Positions 1 through 5,260 of a stretch of 5,981 nucleotides of DNA are shown piece by piece. The stretch lies in NCBI GenBank assembly GCA_003661365.1, contig QMVZ01000099.1, forward strand, positions 1 through 5,981, read 5' to 3'. The notes below the pieces were generated by a model. That model did not search any database, was not told the DNA's origin, and saw nothing but the letters and a program-made list of their open reading frames with translations. The DNA comes from Thermoproteota archaeon (GTDB taxonomy: Archaea > Korarchaeota > Korarchaeia > Korarchaeales > Korarchaeaceae). The stretch's first letter is position 1. Each line of letters starts with the position of its first letter. The position numbers were made by a program, and so were the translations under genes.

Positions 1-58
1 GCGAAAGGGGAAACATCAACCAGAGATATTCCAATCAAAAGGCAAAGGAGCAACTTCC

Positions 59-1732
59 TCAATCAACTGCACCTGGCTCAAGTTTTCCAATTATCAGATG
101 ATGAGCCCTAAGCTCAAGCTTGTGATCAAAATGTACCATTAAAGACCTTCGGTAGGATGTGAATTTGAGCTTTCCCTCAGCCTTTGGATCATGCTCTCTT
201 CCCTTCAAGCGCTGATAAACCTGAGGCATCTCTCCTTCCGAATTCCCTAAGGAGGAGTTCCCTCGGACATACCTGTAGAACTCCCCGAAGCCAGGAACCT
301 CCTCAACTACTATTGTCTGGTTGCCTATGGTGATAGTCCCCTCCCACTTCACGAAGGAGCGCCCCCAAGCAGCTACGCCATCTGTGTCCCACCAAACCTT
401 GTGCCTATGCCAGTCTTCAGTTCCTCCCTTACCCCAGAATGCAAAGGCTCTGGCAGTTAAGTTCAACCTTCCAACTACGTTCCCGGTCTCATCGGTGAAG
501 TTACCAACTAGGTAATAAAAGTCTGGTTGAAGCTTGCCGTCCGTGCTGAACTCGTATTGATCAAACCTGTAGCTCTCCCCCCTGCTTACGAAGTTTATCC
601 TTCCTATTCTTTCGAATTCAGGGAAGTTGAACTTGCTCTTGAGTTCTTCTGGAAGCGAGTTCTTGGCTAGGATGAATATGAACTCTATCTGCTCTCCCTC
701 CAGCTTGTGGAAGGACATTGCGTCGAATTCAACTCCATCAACGACTTTCCCTCCTTCCACCCTTATGGGACCGATAGGCAGGTTCCTGTGGTACTCCCTG
801 TCCATGAATGTGAAGCCGGTCGAGAAATTGTAGGTCTTTTCGGCCGTTAGGTCATGATAAGTGCATCTTGTCAGCTCCTCGAAGTCCAAGTAGCCTCCCC
901 ATGTATCGAGGCAAAGCTGACCAGCCATGATGCCAGCAATCCCATGGACCACGAATGGTCCCTCTGGCTTCCCTACCCACAGGGGCGTAAGCCTTCCCCT
1001 TCCTTCAACATAAAGGATCTCCTTGGGGGGCGACGTCTTTGTGTAAACTACCTTGTGATACCATGTTCTAGTTCCCTCATCGTAAGCTATCGCGATGACG
1101 TAATCCTCTTCAGGGTTCGTGTAGACCGTTGGATAGGGGAAGAACTTTCCGCCATCATCGTAATAAGATGGACCCTCTATCCTTTCGAACATCCTTTTAC
1201 CATTGAATACTAAACGAAGGAACCCTCCTCCTATGTTAACTGAGCAGTGGAATATCAGGGTGTTGTTCTCGTTAAAGCACATGCCAAAAACAACGAAGTT
1301 GCTCGCCGTCCATCCTTGGTGTCTGGGGAGCACTATCCTATTGTCAGGTAGCCTTTCGATGGCTACTCCGAAGGGGACGAAGTCGTGGATAGTCACTACA
1401 TCGGTCATCCAAGAGTTGCTTCTAACAACATCAAAGGATGGAAGGGGGATTTTCTCAGCTTTTTCCAGGGATTCCAGTGCTTTATCCAGAAAAACGATTG
1501 CCGATTCATAATCTTTCCTACTATATGCTTCCAAGGCCTTTTTCACCCAGTATTCCGCCTCAGACAGGTTATATCCCTTAGTTCTCTTCTCCTGATACCT
1601 TGCCCTGAACTCTGAGAATTTCTGAGGGAAACTCCTTTTGATTAATGCCCGCCTTATTAAGATTGAAAATCCAACGAGTGAGGCGATTACTAAGCAGACA
1701 AGGCAAACCGCAACTAATGACTTCTTCTCCAA
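59..1732 (-). CDS. Membrane-anchored extracytoplasmic protein, possibly AttH/CrtC lipocalin-like
   Basis: I do not firmly recognise this 557-residue protein. Residues 5-27 form one hydrophobic segment (signal anchor) followed by basic residues. Residues 47-94 look like a helical hairpin or TPR-like pair (AEYWVKKALEAYSRKDYESA, then AIVFLDKALESLEKA). The rest is rich in beta strands, aromatics and glycine, with several N-x-S/T sequons, which fits an exposed domain. The stretch GFTFMDREYH (306-315) recalls the G-x-a-W-x-D-x-E motif of AttH/hydroxyneurosporene-synthase-like double lipocalins. That link is from memory and weak, so no reaction is assigned. Start choice: the longest frame begins at a TTG at 1756, directly after a stop and with no ribosome site. 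The TTG at 1732 has AGGGAG (1742-1747) 9 nt upstream and gives an N terminus of MEKKSLVAVCLV, so I prefer it. The gene lies downstream of the protease on the same strand. No convincing TATA box precedes it, so read-through from the repressor operon is possible. Confidence 0.75.
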   Translation of the reverse strand: MEKKSLVAVCLVCLVIASLVGFSILIRRALIKRSFPQKFSEFRARYQEKRTKGYNLSEAEYWVKKALEAYSRKDYESAIVFLDKALESLEKAEKIPLPSFDVVRSNSWMTDVVTIHDFVPFGVAIERLPDNRIVLPRHQGWTASNFVVFGMCFNENNTLIFHCSVNIGGGFLRLVFNGKRMFERIEGPSYYDDGGKFFPYPTVYTNPEEDYVIAIAYDEGTRTWYHKVVYTKTSPPKEILYVEGRGRLTPLWVGKPEGPFVVHGIAGIMAGQLCLDTWGGYLDFEELTRCTYHDLTAEKTYNFSTGFTFMDREYHRNLPIGPIRVEGGKVVDGVEFDAMSFHKLEGEQIEFIFILAKNSLPEELKSKFNFPEFERIGRINFVSRGESYRFDQYEFSTDGKLQPDFYYLVGNFTDETGNVVGRLNLTARAFAFWGKGGTEDWHRHKVWWDTDGVAAWGRSFVKWEGTITIGNQTIVVEEVPGFGEFYRYVRGNSSLGNSEGEMPQVYQRLKGREHDPKAEGKLKFTSYRRSLMVHFDHKLELRAHHLIIGKLEPGAVD

Positions 1733-1812
1733 GGCCCGACGCTCCCTATGAATCAACTACTAATCGAGATTCTTGTCCAAATCTTTAGACTTTGTAGGCT
1801 CTTAAGGAACTT

Positions 1813-1968
1813 TTACGTAACCATTACGCAACGATTTGGAACACAGAATGAATCCCTAGCTACTTGTACTAAGTACTGGGTTGATCCTCCCTGCTTTGCG
1901 GTTCTTGAAGTTGGCTCAACTGTTATTTCAAATCTTGCAGCATCTGTTACCTCTGGGGTAACAGTCTG
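1813..1968 (-). pseudogene. Out-of-frame Ig-like domain remnant at the 3' end of the protease gene
   Basis: Read on the minus strand in the frame one base back (-1) from the protease, this stretch continues without a stop to TAA at 1813. It reads QTVTPEVTDAARFEITVEP, then TSRTAKQGGSTQYLVQV. This is the usual linker and first strands of Ig-like repeats in archaeal surface proteins (F-x-I-T-V-x-P-x-S-x-T-x-x-Q-G-G-S-x-x-Y-x-V-x-V). It joins smoothly to the protease's in-frame tail GTYSITVSGAGGGIIHS, which resembles the last strands of the preceding such repeat. One missing base in about 1963-1975 would unite them. After QYLVQV the reading loses domain character (ARDSFCVPNRCVMVT, then stop), so the second repeat is itself cut short. 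Possible causes are a real truncating indel, a base-calling error, or programmed -1 frameshifting. The domain resemblance is a judgement by eye. Confidence 0.55.
1944..1964. repeat. Perfect 8-bp inverted repeat with a 5-nt loop over the protease stop codon
   Basis: CTGTTACC (1944-1951) and GGTAACAG (1957-1964) are exact reverse complements separated by TCTGG. In the minus-strand mRNA the hairpin contains the protease's TAA stop (1947-1949). No run of U follows on the minus strand, so it is not a standard intrinsic or archaeal U-tract terminator. It could stabilise the 3' end, impede ribosomes at the stop or the suspected frameshift, or be coincidental. Confidence 0.5.
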
Positions 1969-3209
1969 CTGTGGATAATACCTCCTCCCGCTCCTGAAAC
2001 AGTAATGGAGTAAGTTCCAGCCAGTGTCTGCACACTGACCATGTTTCCGTTTTTCAGGTTTAACACGAAGCCAGATTTTGGCTTATCAATGGGCTGGTGA
2101 AACGAAATTAGAGGCGAATCATTTTGCATAAACGATGTTCGAATGTTGATCAGACAATAGCTGGCTGCGATCCCTCCGACAATTATTAGGAGAGATAGTA
2201 TGACCGCGATAGCTACGTTGTTGTGCACTGAAGTAACCCTTGACGTCAGCCCAGCAATGTTTCTTACCCTTTGATTTACTCGTGGGTGGGTTGCGAGTAT
2301 CTTGGGTCTCTGGGCGATGGGAAATACAAGGAAAAGGCTTGAAGTCAAGCGAACCGCTAGGCTCTCTTTGGGAAATGTCTGCAATGCCTTACATATTTTT
2401 GCGAGTACCTTCGCTAAGAGCTCAGGTTGTTCTAGGAGCTTAGCTCCACTCTCATCTGCAAGCATCTCTCTTTCTCTTTGAGCTGCTGAAGCCATAATGT
2501 ATGCAAAAGGGTTGAAAAATGAAACTATATTTAGTGTGTTGGATAGTGTTTTGAAGAAGAAATCGTGGTTCTTGAGGTGGGCTAATTCGTGTGATGCAAC
2601 AGCAGTCAATTCTTCTTCGTTAAGGATGTCTAAAAGTCCTATTGAGAAAACAAGTATGGCTCTACGGCCATACCCTATGGTGAATGCGTTTGGTCTGAGG
2701 TCTTCCACGATTCCTATTTTTGGCGTCGAAAGGTTAAATTTTTGAGCTATCCAGTTTACCCGCTTCTGAAGCCATGGATACTCTTCAGGCGTGAGCGTGA
2801 TGACATGAAAAAGTTTAGTAGCAATTCTATCACCAAAAAGAATTGTGGTTACAAAGAAGGCTGTTCCTAGAGTTAAAGCAACTGAGCAGAGGATTCCAGT
2901 TACTGAAAGAACTTCAGCAGTAGACAGAAACATTTCTTCATATACGATTTCACCGCCATTTGACTTCACAATTGTTCCAATAAGATTGACGATTTTTGCT
3001 GTTGTATTGGGGTGAAAGAATGACATAACAACTACTGGAATTGCAAGTGGAATTAAGTAAATGATGCTTCTTGCTCTTCTTCCTAGAAAGCAGTAGTGTC
3101 TCAGAAGGATTTTGATGCATACGGATGAAATCGCTAGAAAGATGACTGAGTAGTAGAAGTAAGGCTGAAAAAGCTGTATAAGGATGCCTTCGAGGCCAAT
3201 TGGAGACAA
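1947..3209 (-). CDS. M48-type membrane zinc metalloprotease, BlaR1-like partner of the repressor
   Basis: A 420-residue polytopic membrane protease. The zinc motif is HELAH at 207-211, within NEEELTAVASHELAHLKNHD. The third ligand is probably Glu248 in EREMLADESGAKL. Other M48/HtpX-like signatures are PNAFTIGYGRRAILVFSIGLL (173-193, conserved stretch) and a late THPRVNQRV (307-315). This is closer to M48 than to the M56 family of BlaR1. Membrane spans are near 16-36, 49-66, 98-125 and 331-354, with a weaker hydrophobic stretch at 226-242. Positive residues at 33-48 and after 126 place the catalytic part in the cytoplasm and the tail after 355 outside. That tail is only about 65 residues, has no penicillin-binding domain, and ends in what looks like the last strands of an Ig-like repeat before a probable frameshift. 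The start is TTG with the SD sequence GGAGGTGA. Position in the operon suggests it inactivates the repressor by cleavage on an external signal. This role is inferred from the BlaR1/BlaI analogy; housekeeping HtpX-like proteolysis is the alternative. Confidence 0.88.
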   Translation of the reverse strand: MSPIGLEGILIQLFQPYFYYSVIFLAISSVCIKILLRHYCFLGRRARSIIYLIPLAIPVVVMSFFHPNTTAKIVNLIGTIVKSNGGEIVYEEMFLSTAEVLSVTGILCSVALTLGTAFFVTTILFGDRIATKLFHVITLTPEEYPWLQKRVNWIAQKFNLSTPKIGIVEDLRPNAFTIGYGRRAILVFSIGLLDILNEEELTAVASHELAHLKNHDFFFKTLSNTLNIVSFFNPFAYIMASAAQREREMLADESGAKLLEQPELLAKVLAKICKALQTFPKESLAVRLTSSLFLVFPIAQRPKILATHPRVNQRVRNIAGLTSRVTSVHNNVAIAVILSLLIIVGGIAASYCLINIRTSFMQNDSPLISFHQPIDKPKSGFVLNLKNGNMVSVQTLAGTYSITVSGAGGGIIHSRLLPQR

Positions 3210-3213
3210 ATCT

Positions 3214-3223
3214 TCACCTCCCC
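3214..3223 (-). promoter_or_regulatory. Ribosome binding site of the protease, overlapping the repressor stop codon
   Basis: On the minus strand this reads GGGGAGGTGA, a strong anti-16S match whose last three bases are the repressor's TGA stop. Four bases later comes the protease TTG start. It decides the TTG start and implies translational coupling and a fixed repressor-to-protease ratio. Confidence 0.8.
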
Positions 3224-3663
3224 TTTTCCTTCAGTATTTTCTCGAGCTGTTCCCTTAGAGCCTTCAATTCTTCTTCATTCGAAGCAATTTCCTCAATAAA
3301 ACAACTCGTAGCAATTTCCCCAAAGTTTTTGAGGAGGCTGTCGACCACCTGTCGGACAGCCGACTTCTTGAAATTCTCTTTTCCGAGTTTCGGCCAGTAG
3401 ACGTAATATAGTCCGCCTTTTCCCCTTTCAATTCGTCTGTCAAGCAAGCCTTTCTCGTACAGTCTGTTCATGGTTGACATAACGGTAGTGTAGGCGATTT
3501 TCGTTTTTTTCTTGAGCGTTTCATAGACTTCTCTAACAGTGACTGGTTTTTTTGAAGCCCATACTGCTTCGATAACGTCTGCCTCGAGTGGTCCAAGGAC
3601 AGTTTCTAATTGCTCGCCTTCAACGTTGTATCTGGTGATTCTGTATCTTTTCTCTGTTGACAT
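3214..3663 (-). CDS. BlaI/MecI-family winged-helix transcriptional repressor
   Basis: At 149 residues this is slightly longer than bacterial BlaI/MecI (about 125), owing to an N-terminal extension of about 22 residues. The winged helix spans roughly 23-92. Helix 1 is LGPLEADVIEAVW and the second helix follows PVTVREVYETLKK. The recognition helix is IAYTTVMSTMNRLYEKGLL (56-74), and the wing is RRIERGKGGLYYVYW. The C-terminal part (about 100-148), ending EEELKALREQLEKILKEK, is the helical dimerisation region of the family. It starts at ATG; GGAG at 3668-3671 lies 4 nt upstream, and the predicted leader is only about 12 nt. By family role it binds a palindromic operator as a dimer and represses its own operon and a neighbouring target. 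The palindromes at both divergent promoters fit this. In staphylococcal BlaI the protease-sensitive Asn-Phe bond lies in the C-terminal domain. By my hand alignment the matching place here reads SCF (120-122), so that site is not conserved. No cysteine-rich metal motif like that of CopY is present. Confidence 0.9.
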   Translation of the reverse strand: MSTEKRYRITRYNVEGEQLETVLGPLEADVIEAVWASKKPVTVREVYETLKKKTKIAYTTVMSTMNRLYEKGLLDRRIERGKGGLYYVYWPKLGKENFKKSAVRQVVDSLLKNFGEIATSCFIEEIASNEEELKALREQLEKILKEKGR

Positions 3664-3676
3664 TACTCTCCATTGC

Positions 3677-3693
3677 TACTGACGTCTGTAGTA
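3677..3693. promoter_or_regulatory. Operator O1, 17-bp palindrome in the repressor promoter
   Basis: TACTGACGTCTGTAGTA is TACT-N9-AGTA, and with flanking GC on each side the arms become GCTACT and AGTAGC. A second, nested symmetry centres on GACGTC. It lies just downstream of the minus-strand TATA box and covers the span up to the predicted start site near 3675, so bound repressor would block its own transcription. It shares length and ends with O2 and O3. Confidence 0.7.
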
Positions 3694-3694
3694 G

Positions 3695-3859
3695 CTATTT
3701 AAATCTTTCGAGACAACATTTATTATAGTATCGCTCTGGGCGGCTAGGCTTCTTTAGAGCTTTCAACCTATGAAATGTCGCCCTTCTTCCTATTGCAAGA
3801 AAAAATGCAAATATTAGACCCGCAGCAAATAATTTGCCTTGAGTGCTACTATGACTCAT
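3695..3859 (-). CDS. Possible small single-span basic membrane peptide
   Basis: A 54-codon frame from ATG (3857-3859) to TAG (3695-3697), on the repressor's strand and directly upstream of it. It reads MSHSSTQGK, then a hydrophobic segment LFAAGLIFAFFLAIG (10-24), then a strongly basic tail beginning RRATFHRLKALKKPSRPERYY. That is the classical order of a membrane span with a positive-inside cytoplasmic end, which is not expected from random spacer. Against it, the start has no SD sequence, the ATG lies inside operator O2, the stop abuts operator O1, and the end overlaps the repressor's BRE/TATA. It could be a small regulatory or transporter-associated peptide. It could also be a decayed C-terminal anchor of a surface protein, or chance. 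Confidence 0.3.
   Translation of the reverse strand: MSHSSTQGKLFAAGLIFAFFLAIGRRATFHRLKALKKPSRPERYYNKCCLERFK
3696..3710 (-). promoter_or_regulatory. Archaeal BRE/TATA promoter of the repressor-protease operon
   Basis: On the minus strand this reads CGAAAGATTTAAATA: a purine-rich BRE followed directly by a near-consensus TATA box (ATTTAAATA). An archaeal start about 25 bp downstream would fall near 3675, giving a leader of about 12 nt before the repressor ATG at 3663. O1 sits immediately downstream and half-site O4 upstream, so repressor occupancy should control it (autoregulation). Confidence 0.7.
3714..3730. promoter_or_regulatory. Degenerate operator O4, half-site upstream of the repressor promoter
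   Basis: One half matches the operators well: on the minus strand it begins TACTATAAT, identical to the first nine bases of O3. The other half (CAAC on the plus strand) does not. Its centre (3722) lies 37 bp from that of O1 (3685), the same distance as between O2 and O3. That spacing is the main reason to take it seriously. Confidence 0.4.
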
Positions 3860-3863
3860 AGTA
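3847..3863. promoter_or_regulatory. Operator O2, 17-bp perfect palindrome upstream of the transporter TATA box
   Basis: TACTATGACTCATAGTA has perfect 8-bp arms (TACTATGA/TCATAGTA) around one central base. It ends 3 bp before the transporter TATA box, so it would cover the position where TFB contacts the BRE. It matches the TACT-N9-AGTA form of O1 and O3. Confidence 0.75.
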
Positions 3864-3866
3864 ACG

Positions 3867-3876
3867 TTTATAAATA
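3867..3876 (+). promoter_or_regulatory. TATA box of the ABC transporter operon
   Basis: TTTATAAATA is a strong archaeal TATA box. Transcription starting about 25 bp downstream would begin near 3897, leaving a leader of roughly 25 nt before the TTG at 3923. No strong BRE is visible, since operator O2 occupies that place. O2 and O3 flank the box closely on both sides. The box is nearly palindromic and could in principle also work leftward. Confidence 0.7.
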
Positions 3877-3883
3877 CAAGATT

Positions 3884-3900
3884 TACTATAATCTATAGTA
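3884..3900. promoter_or_regulatory. Operator O3, 17-bp palindrome at the transporter start site
   Basis: TACTATAATCTATAGTA has perfect 7-bp arms (TACTATA/TATAGTA) around ATC. It covers the predicted transcription start of the transporter operon. Its centre is 37 bp from that of O2. A repressor bound here would block RNA polymerase, while one at O2 would block TFB/TBP. Confidence 0.75.
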
Positions 3901-3909
3901 GCTATTAAA

Positions 3910-3916
3910 GAGGTGA
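3910..3916 (+). promoter_or_regulatory. Ribosome binding site deciding the TTG start of the permease
   Basis: GAGGTGA stands 6 nt before the TTG at 3923. No ATG or GTG in the correct frame lies nearby, so this site supports TTG as the true start. Confidence 0.75.
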
Positions 3917-3922
3917 AGAACA

Positions 3923-5260
3923 TTGGGTGCCTTCACAAGAGCCTTCAGAAATATTTCAAGAAGGAAGGTTAGGGTGTTATTGGTGGTCATTGCCTTGGGT
4001 TTCTCTATAGCGGTTTTCATTTCTGTCCCTGCGGGCATTAAGGCGAACCAGGACATTACTCAAGCCATGACAGAAAAGTACCAAGAAAACCTCGCGCGTC
4101 TGATGGAGCAGATCAACAGGACAGCCTTACAAATATACGTTACTGCAGGTATGCCCAGCATATCCAGCAATCAGCAAACGTACCAAACATTTCAAATCCC
4201 CCTTATCGATGAAAGCATTGTCGACGAAATCCGGGCTTTAGATGGCGTCCAAGATGTGGTGCCGTTTCTGATGAAGGCCTTCGGAGAAAAGAAAACAGAA
4301 CAAACAGCGACTAGTATTTATACATACATGGACATCTATTACATTATACTAGGTGTGCCTTTCAATTCGACGCTGGATGACCTTTATTTCATATTTCCTT
4401 GCGACATTGAAGGAAGAAAGCCTTACGATGGGGAGAGCGACGCTGTTCTTATTGGTTTGAACGTTTCACGCCGCTTTAACGTTGGAGTCGGCGACACCCT
4501 AGACATTAATGGAACCGATTTTCGTGTAGTGGGCGTTTCCCGCTCTAGTGGCTTGGAAGAAATGATGGTCTACATGGATCTTCGAGAAGCTCAAAAAATA
4601 CTGAATGCTGAAGGAAAAGTTGAACAAATAATGGTGGTTGCAAAAGATCTCTCTTATGTAGACAAGGTAGCCAATGAATTAAAGGCGAAATACCCCTATT
4701 TAGATGTCTCTACTTATCGCGAACAGCGACATACAGCTGAAAGCATGCAGCAACAATACGAAGACATGCTACAAAAGCTAGCTGCGAACCTCGGTCAAAT
4801 AAAAGGTACTGCTAAACAGGTGACTCTCATCTCCCTCGTCGCCACAGGTTCAATGGTATTATTCACGATGCTCTACACCGTACGTGAAAGAACAAAGGAG
4901 ATAGGTATAATGAAAGCCTTGGGTTTCACTAACTGGAATATCATGACACAATTCGTGCTTGAAGGAGCAATAATCAGCCTAATGGGAGGAATTGCTGGAG
5001 CTGCCATTGGAAGTGTGGGTGCACCTATGTTGGCGACTCTAGTGCTCCCTCAGCTTAGATCCAATTTGGGAATGTGGAGTAGTCATGGAGGACACAGTTC
5101 AGCACCTTGGGCTTCGGAGCTCTCCGTTGTCGCAAGCCCTGATATGCAGCTCATATTGGTCGGAATAGGCATAGCTGTTCTACTTGGAGCCTTAGGCAGC
5201 CTATACCCGGCCTGGAGAGCATCCAGAATAAGACCTGTAGAGGCGTTAAGGCATGAGTGA
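3923..5260 (+). CDS. ABC transporter permease, FtsX/MacB/LolC-like
   Basis: A 445-residue permease with the four-span MacB/LolC layout. A basic N terminus (AFRNISRRKVR) precedes span 1 at about 17-36. A large extracytoplasmic MacB-type domain covers about 37-298 and carries several N-x-S/T sequons (NRT, NST, NVS, NGT). Span 2 is at 299-320. The cytoplasmic coupling segment RERTKEIGIMKALGFT (321-336) is typical of the family. Span 3 is at about 341-375 and span 4 at about 408-430. The end, SLYPAWRASRIRPVEALRHE, is the diagnostic C terminus. The outer loop between spans 3 and 4 is rich in His, Ser and Trp (MWSSHGGHSSAPW). Such permeases act as dimers with an ATPase to extrude peptides, lipids or drugs, or drive envelope processes by mechanotransmission; the substrate here cannot be read from sequence. 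It starts at TTG after GAGGTGA. The operator pair around its promoter suggests control by the divergent BlaI-family repressor. Confidence 0.92.
   Translation: MGAFTRAFRNISRRKVRVLLVVIALGFSIAVFISVPAGIKANQDITQAMTEKYQENLARLMEQINRTALQIYVTAGMPSISSNQQTYQTFQIPLIDESIVDEIRALDGVQDVVPFLMKAFGEKKTEQTATSIYTYMDIYYIILGVPFNSTLDDLYFIFPCDIEGRKPYDGESDAVLIGLNVSRRFNVGVGDTLDINGTDFRVVGVSRSSGLEEMMVYMDLREAQKILNAEGKVEQIMVVAKDLSYVDKVANELKAKYPYLDVSTYREQRHTAESMQQQYEDMLQKLAANLGQIKGTAKQVTLISLVATGSMVLFTMLYTVRERTKEIGIMKALGFTNWNIMTQFVLEGAIISLMGGIAGAAIGSVGAPMLATLVLPQLRSNLGMWSSHGGHSSAPWASELSVVASPDMQLILVGIGIAVLLGALGSLYPAWRASRIRPVEALRHE

Noticed and set aside
1..58. Short minus-strand frames beyond the exoprotein stop, including an ATG at 14-16
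   Set aside because: Too short to show coding character and without a ribosome site; nothing can be supported in these bases.
854..1213. Plus-strand open frames antisense to the exoprotein, the longest 119 codons
   Set aside because: Shadow frames: no ribosome sites, no domain character, and fully antisense to a better-supported gene.
1733..1756. Longer start of the exoprotein at TTG 1756
   Set aside because: It directly follows a stop, lacks a ribosome site, and adds eight charged residues before the signal anchor. The TTG at 1732 has AGGGAG at suitable spacing.
1757..1860. Search for a promoter of the exoprotein gene
   Set aside because: Only weak A/T-rich stretches are seen on the minus strand (for example around 1776-1788 and 1808-1819), none with a convincing BRE and TATA spacing.
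1861..1875. TACTTGTACTAAGTA, an inverted repeat resembling the operators (TACT...AGTA)
   Set aside because: It is 15 bp rather than 17, far from any TATA box, and falls within the codons of the Ig-like remnant (TQYLVQV), so coincidence is likelier.
1909..1921. AGTTG-GCT-CAACT small inverted repeat as a terminator
   Set aside because: Only 5-bp arms, no U-tract, and it lies inside the Ig-like remnant.
1748..1978. Plus-strand 76-codon open frame covering the gap between the exoprotein and the protease
   Set aside because: No ribosome site, no domain or membrane character, and it starts antisense to the exoprotein. The minus strand of the same stretch carries the Ig-like coding signal, which explains the openness.
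1947..3209. Calling the protease a true BlaR1 (M56 plus penicillin sensor)
   Set aside because: The catalytic region matches M48 signatures (PNAFTIGYG, SHELAHLKNHD, EMLADESGAKL) and there is no C-terminal penicillin-binding domain with SxxK.
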